DNA from: Auanema rhodensis
Taxonomy: Eukaryota > Nematoda > Chromadorea > Rhabditida > Rhabditidae
Direction of reading: 5' to 3'
NCBI GenBank assembly: GCA_964057225.1
Contig: OZ059900.1
Span: forward strand, 18,739,638 to 18,803,637
DNA: 64,000 nucleotides
Of the stretch, positions 28,501 through 42,200 are shown in pieces. Position 1 is the stretch's first letter. Each line of letters begins with the position of its first letter. Made by a program: the position numbers and the translations under genes. Under the pieces are notes generated by a model that was not told where the DNA came from, did not search any database, and saw nothing but the letters and a program-made list of their open reading frames with translations.

Positions 28501-29433
28501 TCAGCGTGTTACATACTAAAATGAAGCATTTTACATGCTGAACACTAGAAAAATACAAAAACACAGTATTTCCCATGAGAAATATTTTATTATGCTGGAA
28601 AACCAGTTTTTGGAAATTTCGCTGTAAACAAGGTTTTGACTTACGATTTCATGTGTTCAAACTCATGCAATGTCAATGAAACCTAGCTCAAAATTGTTCG
28701 TACAACGTCTAGTTTCACTTTCACGACAAAAAAACAGGGGTTAGAAAACTAAGGAAATTAGCATATTCTGAGGGCACGCCCCTTATGGCTAATATTGATT
28801 AAATCGATTTTTGTTCATATGAGTCGTCAAATGCAACGAATTTCAGCGTGTTACATACTAAAATGAAGCATTTTACATGCTGAACACTAGAAAAATACAA
28901 AAACACAGTATTTCCCATGAGAAATATTTTATTATGCTGGAAAACCAGTTTTTGGAAATTTCGCTGTAAACAAGGTTTTGACTTACGATTTCATGTGTTC
29001 AAACTCATGCAATGTCAATGAAACCTAGCTCAAAATTGTTCGTACAACGTCTAGTTTCACTTTCACGACAAAAAAACAGGGGTTAGAAAACTAAGGAAAT
29101 TAGCATATTCTGAGGGCACGCCCCTTATGGCTAATATTGATTAAATCGATTTTTGTTCATATGAGTCGTCAAATGCAACGAATTTCAGCGTGTTACATAC
29201 TAAAATGAAGCATTTTACATGCTGAACACTAGAAAAATACAAAAACACAGTATTTCCCATGAGAAATATTTTATTATGCTGGAAAACCAGTTTTTGGAAA
29301 TTTCGCTGTAAACAAGGTTTTGACTTACGATTTCATGTGTTCAAACTCATGCAATGTCAATGAAACCTAGCTCAAAATTGTTCGTAAAACGTCTAGTTCC
29401 ACTTTCACGACAAAAAAACAGGGGTTAGAAAAC
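22570..29433 (+). repeat. Variant family with 4- to 6-mer spacing
   Basis: From about 22.9 kb a new set of markers appears together: CTAGTTTCAC, GAAAACTAAGG, CACAATATT, GGGTACGCC, TTCGTAAAACG and TTTCGGCG. The GGGTACG marker recurs near 23645, 25013, 27065, 28433 and 29801, at spacings of 4, 6, 4 and 4 monomers, each time one monomer after CACAATATT. The TAAAACG marker recurs near 23230, 26650 and 29386 (10 and 8 monomers). The order TTTCAC, AAAACG, CACAAT, GGGTACG, TTTCAC is kept, so these are length variants of one higher-order unit that gained or lost whole monomers. Confidence 0.8.
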
Positions 29434-32400
29434 TAAGGAAATTAGCATATTCTGAGGGCACGCCCCTTATGGCTAATATTGATTAAATCGATTTTTGTTC
29501 ATATGAGTCGTCAAATGCAACGAATTTCAGCGTGTTACATACTAAAATGAAGCATTTTACATGCTGAACACTAGAAAAATACAAAAACACAATATTTCCC
29601 ATGAGAAATATTTTATTATGCTGGAAAACCAGTTTTTGGAAATTTCGCTGTAAACAAGGTTTTGACTTACGATTTCATGTGTTCAAACTCATGCAATGTC
29701 AATGAAACCTAGCTCAAAATTGTTCGTACAACGTCTAGTTCCACTTTCACGACAAAAAAACAGGGGTTAGAAAATTAAGGAAATTAGCATATTCTGAGGG
29801 TACGCCCCTTATGGCTAATATTGATTAAATCGATTTTTGTTCATATGAGTCGTCAAATGCAACGAATTTCAGCGTGTTACATACTAAAATGAAGCATTTT
29901 ACATGCTGAACACTAGAAAAATACAAAAACACAGTATTTCCCATGAGAAATATTTTATTATGCTGGAAAACCAGTTTTTGGAAATTTCGCTGTAAACAAG
30001 GTTTTGACTTACGATTTCATGTGTTCAAACTCATGCAATGTCAATGAAACCTAGCTCAAAATTGTTCGTACAACGTCTAGTTTCACTTTCACGACAAAAA
30101 AACAGGGGTTAGAAAACTAAGGAAATTAGCATATTCTGAGGGCACGCCCCTTATGGCTAATATTGATTAAATCGATTTTTGTTCATATGAGTCGTCAAAT
30201 GCAACGAATTTCAGCGTGTTACATACTAAAATGAAGCATTTTACATGCTGAACACTAGAAAAATACAAAAACACAGTATTTCCCATGAGAAATATTTTAT
30301 TATGCTGGAAAACCAGTTTTTGGAAATTTCGCTGTAAACAAGGTTTTGACTTACGATTTCATGTGTTCAAACTCATGCAATGTCAATGAAACCTAGCTCA
30401 AAATTGTTCGTACAACGTCTAGTTCCACTTTCACGACAAAAAAACAGGGGTTAGAAAATTAAGGAAATTAGCATATTCTGAGGGCACGCCCCTTATGGCT
30501 AATATTGATTAAATCGATTTTTGTTCATATGAGTCGTCAAATGCAACGAATTTCGGCGTGTTACATACTAAAATGAAGCATTTTACATGCTGAACACTAG
30601 AAAAATACAAAAACACAGTATTTCCCATGAGAAATATTTTATTATGCTGGAAAACCAGTTTTTGGAAATTTCGCTGTAAACAAGGTTTTGACTTACGATT
30701 TCATGTGTTCAAACTCATGCAATGTCAATGAAACCTAGCTCAAAATTGTTCGTACAACGTCTAGTTCCACTTTCACGACAAAAAAACAGGGGTTAGAAAA
30801 TTAAGGAAATTAGCATATTCTGAGGGCACGCCCCTTATGGCTAATATTGATTAAATCGATTTTTGTTCATATGAGTCGTCAAATGCAACGAATTTCAGCG
30901 TGTTACATACTAAAATGAAGCATTTTACATGCTGAACACTAGAAAAATACAAAAACACAATATTTCCCATGAGAAATATTTTATTATGCTGGAAAACCAG
31001 TTTTTGGAAATTTCGCTGTAAACAAGGTTTTGACTTACGATTTCATGTGTTCAAACTCATGCAATGTCAATGAAACCTAGCTCAAAATTGTTCGTACAAC
31101 GTCTAGTTCCACTTTCACGACAAAAAAACAAGGGTTAGAAAATTAAGGAAATTAGCATATTCTGAGGGCACGCCCCTTATGGCTAATATTGATTAAATCG
31201 ATTTTTGTTCATATGAGTCGTCAAATGCAACGAATTTCAGCGTGTTACAGACTAAAATGAAGCATTTTACATGCTGAACACTAGAAAAATACAAAAACAC
31301 AGTATTTCCCATGAGAAATATTTTATTATGCTGGAAAACCAGTTTTTGGAAATTTCGCTGTAAACAAGGTTTTGACTTACGATTTCATGTGTTCAAACTC
31401 ATGCAATGTCAATGAAACCTAGCTCAAAATTGTTCGTACAACGTCTAGTTCCACTTTCACGACAAAAAAACAGGGGTTAGAAAATTAAGGAAATTAGCAT
31501 ATTCTGAGGGTACGCCCCTTATGGCTAATATTGATTAAATCGATTTTTGTTCATATGAGTCGTCAAATGCAACGAATTTCAGCGTGTTACATACTAAAAT
31601 GAAGCATTTTACATGCTGAACACTAGAAAAATACAAAAACACAGTATTTCCCATGAGAAATATTTTATTATGCTGGAAAACCAGTTTTTGGAAATTTCGC
31701 TGTAAACAAGGTTTTGACTTACGATTTCATGTGTTCAAACTCATGCAATGTCAATGAAACCTAGCTCAAAATTGTTCGTACAACGTCTAGTTTCACTTTC
31801 ACGACAAAAAAACAGGGGTTAGAAAACTAAGGAAATTAGCATATTCTGAGGGCACGCCCCTTATGGCTAATATTGATTAAATCGATTTTTGTTCATATGA
31901 GTCGTCAAATGCAACGAATTTCAGCGTGTTACATACTAAAATGAAGCATTTTACATGCTGAACACTAGAAAAATACAAAAACACAGTATTTCCCATGAGA
32001 AATATTTTATTATGCTGGAAAACCAGTTTTTGGAAATTTCGCTGTAAACAAGGTTTTGACTTACGATTTCATGTGTTCAAACTCATGCAATGTCAATGAA
32101 ACCTAGCTCAAAATTGTTCGTACAACGTCTAGTTCCACTTTCACGACAAAAAAACAGGGGTTAGAAAATTAAGGAAATTAGCATATTCTGAGGGCACGCC
32201 CCTTATGGCTAATATTGATTAAATCGATTTTTGTTCATATGAGTCGTCAAATGCAACGAATTTCAGCGTGTTACATACTAAAATGAAGCATTTTACATGC
32301 TGAACACTAAAAAAATACAAAAACACAGTATTTCCCATGAGAAATATTTTATTATGCTGGAAAACGAGTTTTTGGAAATTTCGCTGTAAACAAGGTTTTG

Positions 32401-35400
32401 ACTTACGATTTCATGTGTTCAAACTCATGCAATGTCAATGAAACCTAGCTCAAAATTGTTCCTACAACGTCTAGTTCCACTTTCACGACAAAAAAACAGG
32501 GGTTAGAAAATTAAGGAAATTAGCATATTCTGAGGGCACGCCCTTTATGGCTAATATTGATTAAATCGATTTTTGTTCATATGAGTCGTCAAATGCAACG
32601 AATTTCAGCGTGTTACATACTAAAATGAAACATTTTACATGCTGAACACTATAAAAATACAAAAACACAGTATTTCCCATGAGAAATATTTTATTATGCT
32701 GGAAAACGAGTTTTTGGAAATTTCGCTGTAAACAAGGTTTTGACTTACGATTTCATGTGTTCAAACTCATGCAATGTCAATGAAACCTAGCTCAAAATTG
32801 TTCCTACAACGTCTAGTTCCACTTTCACGACAACAAAACAGGGGTTAGAAAATTAAGGAAATTAGCATATTCTGAGGGCACGCCCCTTATGGCTAATATT
32901 GATTAAATCGATTTTTGTTCATATGAGTCGTCAAATGCAACGAATTTCAGCGTGTTACATACTAAAATGAAGCATTTTACATGCTGAACACTAGAAAAAT
33001 ACAAAAACACAATATTTCCCATGAGAAATATTTTATTATGCTGGAAAACCAGTTTTTGGAAATTTCGCTGTAAACAAGGTTTTGACTTACGATTTCATGT
33101 GTTCAAACTCATGCAATGTCAATGAAACCTAGCTCAAAATTGTTCGTACAACGTCTAGTTCCACTTTCACGACAAAAAAACAGGGGTTAGAAAATTAAGG
33201 AAATTAGCATATTCTGAGGGTACGCCCCTTATGGCTAATATTGATTAAATCGATTTTTGTTCATATGAGTCGTCAAATGCAACGAATTTCAGCGTGTTAC
33301 ATACTAAAATGAAGCATTTTACATGCTGAACACTAGAAAAATACAAAAACACAGTATTTCCCATGAGAAATATTTTATTATGCTGGAAAACCAGTTTTTG
33401 GAAATTTCGCTGTAAACAAGGTTTTGACTTACGATTTCATGTGTTCAAACTCATGCAATGTCAATGAAACCTAGCTCAAAATTGTTCGTACAACGTCTAG
33501 TTTCACTTTCACGACAAAAAAACAGGGGTTAGAAAACTAAGGAAATTAGCATATTCTGAGGGCACGCCCCTTATGGCTAATATTGATTAAATCGATTTTT
33601 GTTCATATGAGTCGTCAAATGCAACGAATTTCAGCGTGTTACATACTAAAATGAAGCATTTTACATGCTGAACACTAGAAAAATACAAAAACACAGTATT
33701 TCCCATGAGAAATATTTTATTATGCTGGAAAACCAGTTTTTGGAAATTTCGCTGTAAACAAGGTTTTGACTTACGATTTCATGTGTTCAAACTCATGCAA
33801 TGTCAATGAAACCTAGCTCAAAATTGTTCGTACAACGTCTAGTTCCACTTTCACGACAAAAAAACAGGGGTTAGAAAATTAAGGAAATTAGCATATTCTG
33901 AGGGCACGCCCCTTATGGCTAATATTGATTAAATCGATTTTTGTTCATATGAGTCGTCAAATGCAACGAATTTCGGCGTGTTACATACTAAAATGAAGCA
34001 TTTTACATGCTGAACACTAGAAAAATACAAAAACACAGTATTTCCCATGAGAAATATTTTATTATGCTGGAAAACCAGTTTTTGGAAATTTCGCTGTAAA
34101 CAAGGTTTTGACTTACGATTTCATGTGTTCAAACTCATGCAATGTCAATGAAACCTAGCTCAAAATTGTTCGTACAACGTCTAGTTCCACTTTCACGACA
34201 AAAAAACAGGGGTTAGAAAATTAAGGAAATTAGCATATTCTGAGGGCACGCCCCTTATGGCTAATATTGATTAAATCGATTTTTGTTCATATGAGTCGTC
34301 AAATGCAACGAATTTCAGCGTGTTACATACTAAAATGAAGCATTTTACATGCTGAACACTAGAAAAATACAAAAACACAATATTTCCCATGAGAAATATT
34401 TTATTATGCTGGAAAACCAGTTTTTGGAAATTTTGCTGTAAACAAGGTTTTGACTTACGATTTCATGTGTTCAAACTCATGCAATGTCAATGAAACCTAG
34501 CTCAAAATTGTTCGTACAACGTCTAGTTCCACTTTCACGACAAAAAAACAAGGGTTAGAAAATTAAGGAAATTAGCATATTCTGAGGGCACGCCCCTTAT
34601 GGCTAATATTGATTAAATCGATTTTTGTTCATATGAGTCGTCAAATGCAACGAATTTCAGCGTGTTACAGACTAAAATGAAGCATTTTACATGCTGAACA
34701 CTAGAAAAATACAAAAACACAGTATTTCCCATGAGAAATATTTTATTATGCTGGAAAACCAGTTTTTGGAAATTTCGCTGTAAACAAGGTTTTGACTTAC
34801 GATTTCATGTGTTCAAACTCATGCAATGTCAATGAAACCTAGCTCAAAATTGTTCGTACAACGTCTAGTTCCACTTTCACGACAAAAAAACAGGGGTTAG
34901 AAAATTAAGGAAATTAGCATATTCTGAGGGTACGCCCCTTATGGCTAATATTGATTAAATCGATTTTTGTTCATATGAGTCGTCAAATGCAACGAATTTC
35001 AGCGTGTTACATACTAAAATGAAGCATTTTACATGCTGAACACTAGAAAAATACAAAAACACAGTATTTCCCATGAGAAATATTTTATTATGCTGGAAAA
35101 CCAGTTTTTGGAAATTTCGCTGTAAACAAGGTTTTGACTTACGATTTCATGTGTTCAAACTCATGCAATGTCAATGAAACCTAGCTCAAAATTGTTCGTA
35201 CAACGTCTAGTTTCACTTTCACGACAAAAAAACAGGGGTTAGAAAACTAAGGAAATTAGCATATTCTGAGGGCACGCCCCTTATGGCTAATATTGATTAA
35301 ATCGATTTTTGTTCATATGAGTCGTCAAATGCAACGAATTTCAGCGTGTTACATACTAAAATGAAGCATTTTACATGCTGAACACTAGAAAAATACAAAA

Positions 35401-36253
35401 ACACAGTATTTCCCATGAGAAATATTTTATTATGCTGGAAAACCAGTTTTTGGAAATTTCGCTGTAAACAAGGTTTTGACTTACGATTTCATGTGTTCAA
35501 ACTCATGCAATGTCAATGAAACCTAGCTCAAAATTGTTCGTACAACGTCTAGTTCCACTTTCACGACAAAAAAACAGGGGTTAGAAAATTAAGGAAATTA
35601 GCATATTCTGAGGGCACGCCCCTTATGGCTAATATTGATTAAATCGATTTTTGTTCATATGAGTCGTCAAATGCAACGAATTTCAGCGTGTTACATACTA
35701 AAATGAAGCATTTTACATGCTGAACACTAAAAAAATACAAAAACACAGTATTTCCCATGAGAAATATTTTATTATGCTGGAAAACGAGTTTTTGGAAATT
35801 TCGCTGTAAACAAGGTTTTGACTTACGATTTCATGTGTTCAAACTCATGCAATGTCAATGAAACCTAGCTCAAAATTGTTCCTACAACGTCTAGTTCCAC
35901 TTTCACGACAAAAAAACAGGGGTTAGAAAATTAAGGAAATTAGCATATTCTGAGGGCACGCCCTTTATGGCTAATATTGATTAAATCGATTTTTGTTCAT
36001 ATGAGTCGTCAAATGCAACGAATTTCAGCGTGTTACATACTAAAATGAAACATTTTACATGCTGAACACTATAAAAATACAAAAACACAGTATTTCCCAT
36101 GAGAAATATTTTATTATGCTGGAAAACGAGTTTTTGGAAATTTCGCTGTAAACAAGGTTTTGACTTACGATTTCATGTGTTCAAACTCATGCAATGTCAA
36201 TGAAACCTAGCTCAAAATTGTTCCTACAACGTCTAGTTCCACTTTCACGACAA
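29434..36253 (+). repeat. Tandem duplication of ten monomers (2 x 3.4 kb)
   Basis: Segments 29434-32833 and 32854-36253 match at an offset of exactly 3420 bp. Reading all lines in register I see one difference, C at 31014 against T at 34434. Shared rare markers include GTTACAGACT (31250/34670), AACAAGGGTTAG (31131/34551), ACTAAAAAAAT with AAACGAG, and CGCCCTTTAT. Similarity is broken on the left by CTAAGG against TTAAGG (29433) and on the right by CAACAAAAC against CAAAAAAAC (32834/36254). With so few differences this is among the youngest amplification steps in the window. Confidence 0.9.
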
Positions 36254-39200
36254 AAAAACAGGGGTTAGAAAATTAAGGAAATTAGCATATTCTGAGGGCA
36301 CGCCCCTTATGGCTAATATTGATTAAATCGATTTTTGTTCATATGAGTCGTCAAATGAAACGAATTTCAGCGTGTTACATACTAAAATGAAGCATTTTAC
36401 ATGCTGAACACTAGAAAAATACAAAAACACAGTATTTCCCATGAGAAATATTTTATTATGCTGGAAAACCAGTTTTTGGAAATTTCGCTGTAAACAAGGT
36501 TTTGACTTACGATTTCATGTGTTCAAACTCATGCAATGTCAATGAAACCTAGCTCAAAATTGTTCCTACAACGTCTAGTTCCACTTTCACGACAACAAAA
36601 CAGGGGTTAGAAAATTAAGGAAATTAGCATATTCTGAGGGCACGCCCCTTATGGCTAATATTGATTAAATCGATTTTTGTTCATATGAGTCGTCAAATGC
36701 AACGAATTTCAGCGTGTTACATACTAAAATGAAGCATTTCACATGCTGAACACTAGAAAAATACAAAAACACAGTATTTCCTATGAGAAATATTTTATTA
36801 TGCTGGAAAACCAGTTTTTGGAAATTTCGCTGTAAACAAGGTTTTGACTTACGATTTCATGTGTTCAAACTCATGCAATGTCAATGAAACCTAGCTCAAA
36901 ATTGTTCCTACAACGTCTAGTTCCACTTTCACGACAAAAAAACAGGGGTTAGAAAATTAAGGAAATTAGCATATTCTGAGGGCACGCCTCTTATGGCTAA
37001 TATTGATTAAATCGATTTTTGTTCATATGAGTCGTCAAATGCAACGAATTTCAGCGTGTTACATACTAAAATGAAGCATTTTACATGCTGAACACTATAA
37101 AAATACAAAAACACAGTATTTCCCATGAGAAATATTTTATTATGCTGGAAAACCAGTTTTTGGAAATTTCGCTGTAAACAAGGTTTTGACTTACGATTTC
37201 ATGTGTTCAAACTCATGCAATGTCAATGAAACCTAGCTCAAAATTGTTCCTACAACGTCTAGTTCCACTTTCACGACAACAAAACAGGGGTTAGAAAATT
37301 AAGGAAATTAGCATATTCTGAGGGCACGCCCCTTATGGCTAATATTGATTAAATCGATTTTTGTTCATATGAGTCGTCAAATGCAACGAATTTCAGCGTG
37401 TTACATACTAAAATGAAGCATTTCACATGCTGAACACTAGAAAAATACAAAAACACAGTATTTCCCATGAGAAATATTTTATTATGCTGGAAAACCAGTT
37501 TTTGGAAATTTCGCTGTAAACAAGGTTTTGACTTACGATTTCATGTGTTCAAACTCATGCAATGTCAATGAAACCTAGCTCAAAATTGTTGGTACAACGT
37601 CTAGTTCCACTTTCACGACAAAAAAACAGGGGTTAGAAAATTGAGGAAATTAGCATAATCTGAGGGCACGCCCCTTATGGCTAATATTGATTAAATCGAT
37701 TTTTGTTCATATGAGTCGTCAAATGCAATTAATTTCAGCGTGTCACATACTAAAATGAAGCATTTTACATGCTGAACACTAAAAAAATACAAAAACACAG
37801 TATTTCCCATGAGAAATATTTTATTATGCTGGAAAACGAGTTTTTGGAAATTTCGCTGTAAACAAGGTTTTGACTTACGATTTCATGTGTTCAAACTCAT
37901 GCAATGTCAATGAAATCTAGCTCGAAATTGTTCCTACAACGTCTAGTTCCACTTTCACGACAAAAAAACAGGGGTTAGAAAATTAAGGAAATTAGCAGAT
38001 TCTGAGGGCACGCCCTTTATGGCTTATATTGATTAAATCGATTTTTGTTCATATGAGTCGTCAAATGCAACGAATTTCAGCGTGTTACATACTAAAATGA
38101 AACATTTTACATGCTGAACACTATAAAAATACAAAAACACAGTATTTCCCATGAGAAATATTTTATTATGCTGGAAAACCAGTTTTTGGAAATTTCGCTG
38201 TAAACAAGGTTTTGACTTACGATTTCATGTGTTCAAACTCATGCAATGTCAATGAAACCTAGCTCAAAATTGTTCGTACAACGTCTAGTTCCACTTTCAC
38301 GACAAAAAAACAGGGGTTAGAAAATTAAGGAAATTAGCATATTCTGAGGGCACGCCCCTTATGGCTAATATTGATTAAATCGATTTTTGTTCATATGAGT
38401 CGTCAAATGCAACGAATTTCAGCGTGTTACATACTAAAATGAAGCATTTTACATGCTGAACACTAAAAAAATACAAAAACACAGTATTTCCCATGAGAAA
38501 TATTTTATTATGCTGGAAAACGAGTTTTTGGAAATTTCGCTGTAAACAAGGTTTTGACTTACGATTTCATGTGTTCAAACTCATGCAATGTCAATGAAAC
38601 CTAGCTCAAAATTGTTCCTACAACGTCTAGTTCCACTTTCACGACAAAAAAACAGGGGTTAGAAAATTAAGGAAATTAGCATATTCTGAGGGCACGCCCT
38701 TTATGGCTAATATTGATTAAATCGATTTTTGTTCATATGAGTCGTCAAATGCAACGAATTTCAGCGTGTTACATACTAAAATGAAACATTTTACATGCTG
38801 AACACTATAAAAATACAAAAACACAGTATTTCCCATGAGAAATATTTTATTATGCTGGAAAACGAGTTTTTGGAAATTTCGCTGTAAACAAGGTTTTGAC
38901 TTACGATTTCATGTGTTCAAACTCATGCAATGTCAATGAAACCTAGCTCAAAATTGTTCCTACAACGTCTAGTTCCACTTTCACGACAAAAAAACAGGGG
39001 TTAGAAAAATAAGGAAATTAGCATATTCTGAGGGCACGCCCCTTATGGCTAATATTGATTAAATCGATTTTTGTTCATATGAGTCGTCAAATGAAACGAA
39101 TTTCAGCGTGTTACATACTAAAATGAAGCATTTTACATGCTGAACACTAGAAAAATACAAAAACACAGTATTTCCCATGAGAAATATTTTATTATGCTGG

Positions 39201-42200
39201 AAAACCAGTTTTTGGAAATTTCGCTGTAAACAAGGTTTTGACTTACGATTTCATGTGTTCAAACTCATGCAATGTCAATGAAACCTAGCTCAAAATTGTT
39301 CCTACAACGTCTAGTTCCACTTTCACGACAACAAAACAGGGGTTAGAAAATTAAGGAAATTAGCATATTCTGAGGGCACGCCCCTTATGGCTAATATTGA
39401 TTAAATCGATTTTTGTTCATATGAGTCGTCAAATGCAACGAATTTCAGCGTGTTACATACTAAAATGAAGCATTTCACATGCTGAACACTAGAAAAATAC
39501 AAAAACACAGTATTTCCTATGAGAAATATTTTATTATGCTGGAAAACCAGTTTTTGGAAATTTCGCTGTAAACAAGGTTTTGACTTACGATTTCATGTGT
39601 TCAAACTCATGCAATGTCAATGAAACCTAGCTCAAAATTGTTCCTACAACGTCTAGTTCCACTTTCACGACAAAAAAACAGGGGTTAGAAAATTAAGGAA
39701 ATTAGCATATTCTGAGGGCACGCCTCTTATGGCTAATATTGATTAAATCGATTTTTGTTCATATGAGTCGTCAAATGCAACGAATTTCAGCGTGTTACAT
39801 ACTAAAATGAAGCATTTTACATGCTGAACACTATAAAAATACAAAAACACAGTATTTCCCATGAGAAATATTTTATTATGCTGGAAAACCAGTTTTTGGA
39901 AATTTCGCTGTAAACAAGGTTTTGACTTACGATTTCATGTGTTCAAACTCATGCAATGTCAATGAAACCTAGCTCAAAATTGTTCGTACAACGTCTAGTT
40001 CCACTTTCACGACAAAAAAACAGGGGTTAGAAAATTGAGGAAATTAGCATATTCTGAGGGCACGCCCCTTATGGCTAATATTGATTAAATCGATTTTTGT
40101 TCATATGAGTCGTCAAATGCAATTAATTTCAGCGTGTCACATACTAAAATGAAGCATTTTACATGCTGAACACTAAAAAAATACAAAAACACAGTATTTC
40201 CCATGAGAAATATTTTATTATGCTGGAAAACGAGTTTTTGGAAATTTCGCTGTAAACAAGGTTTTGACTTACGATTTCATGTGTTCAAACTCATGCAATG
40301 TCAATGAAACCTAGCTCAAAATTGTTCCTACAACGTCTAGTTCCACTTTCACGACAAAAAAACAGGGGTTAGAAAATTAAGGAAATTAGCAGATTCTGAG
40401 GGCACGCCCTTTATGGCTAATATTGATTAAATCGATTTTTGTTCATATGAGTCGTCAAATGCAACGAATTTCAGCGTGTTACATACTAAAATGAAGCATT
40501 TCACATGCTGAACACTAGAAAAATACAAAAACACAGTATTTCCCATGAGAAATATTTTATTATGCTGGAAAACCAGTTTTTGGAAATTTCGCTGTAAACA
40601 AGGTTTTGACTTACGATTTCATGTGTTCAAACTCATGCAATGTCAATGAAACCTAGCTCAAGATTGTTGGTACAACGTCTAGTTCCACTTTCACGACAAA
40701 AAAACAGGGGTTAGAAAATTGAGGAAATTAGCATAATCTGAGGGCACGCCCCTTATGGCTAATATTGATTAAATCGATTTTTGTTCATATGAGTCGTCAA
40801 ATGCAATTAATTTCAGCGTGTCACATACTAAAATGAAGCATTTTACATGCTGAACACTAAAAAAATACAAAAACACAGTATTTCCCATGAGAAATATTTT
40901 ATTATGCTGGAAAACGAGTTTTTGGAAATTTCGCTGTAAACAAGGTTTTGACTTACGATTTCATGTGTTCAAACTCATGCAATGTCAATGAAATCTAGCT
41001 CGAAATTGTTCCTACAACGTCTAGTTCCACTTTCACGACAAAAAAACAGGGGTTAGAAAATTAAGGAAATTAGCAGATTCTGAGGGCACGCCCTTTATGG
41101 CTTATATTGATTAAATCGATTTTTGTTCATATGAGTCGTCAAATGCAACGAATTTCAGCGTGTTACATACTAAAATAAAACATTTTACATGCTGAACACT
41201 ATAAAAATACAAAAACACAGTATTTCCCATGAGAAATATTTTATTATGCTGGAAAACCAGTTTTTGGAAATTTCGCTGTAAACAAGGTTTTGACTTACGA
41301 TTTCATGTGTTCAAACTCATGCAATGTCAATGAAACCTAGCTCAAAATTGTTCGTACAACGTCTAGTTCCACTTTCACGACAAAAAAACAGGGGTTAGAA
41401 AATTAAGGAAATTAGCATATTCTGAGGGCACGCCCCTTATGGCTAATATTGATTAAATCGATTTTTGTTCATATGAGTCGTCAAATGCAACGAATTTCAG
41501 CGTGTTACATACTAAAATGAAGCATTTTACATGCTGAACACTAAAAAAATACAAAAACACAGTATTTCCCATGAGAAATATTTTATTATGCTGGAAAACG
41601 AGTTTTTGGAAATTTCGCTGTAAACAAGGTTTTGACTTACGATTTCATGTGTTCAAACTCATGCAATGTCAATGAAACCTAGCTCAAAATTGTTCCTACA
41701 ACGTCTAGTTCCACTTTCACGACAAAAAAACAGGGGTTAGAAAATTAAGGAAATTAGCATATTCTGAGGGCACGCCCTTTATGGCTAATATTGATTAAAT
41801 CGATTTTTGTTCATATGAGTCGTCAAATGCAACGAATTTCAGCGTGTTACATACTAAAATGAAACATTTTACATGCTGAACACTATAAAAATACAAAAAC
41901 ACAGTATTTCCCATGAGAAATATTTTATTATGCTGGAAAACGAGTTTTTGGAAATTTCGCTGTAAACAAGGTTTTGACTTACGATTTCATGTGTTCAAAC
42001 TCATGCAATGTCAATGAAACCTAGCTCAAAATTGTTCCTACAACGTCTAGTTCCACTTTCACGACAAAAAAACAGGGGTTAGAAAATTAAGGAAATTAGC
42101 ATATTCTGAGGGCACGCCCCTTATGGCTAATATTGATTAAATCGATTTTTGTTCATATGAGTCGTCAAATGAAACGAATTTCAGCGTGTTACATACTAAA

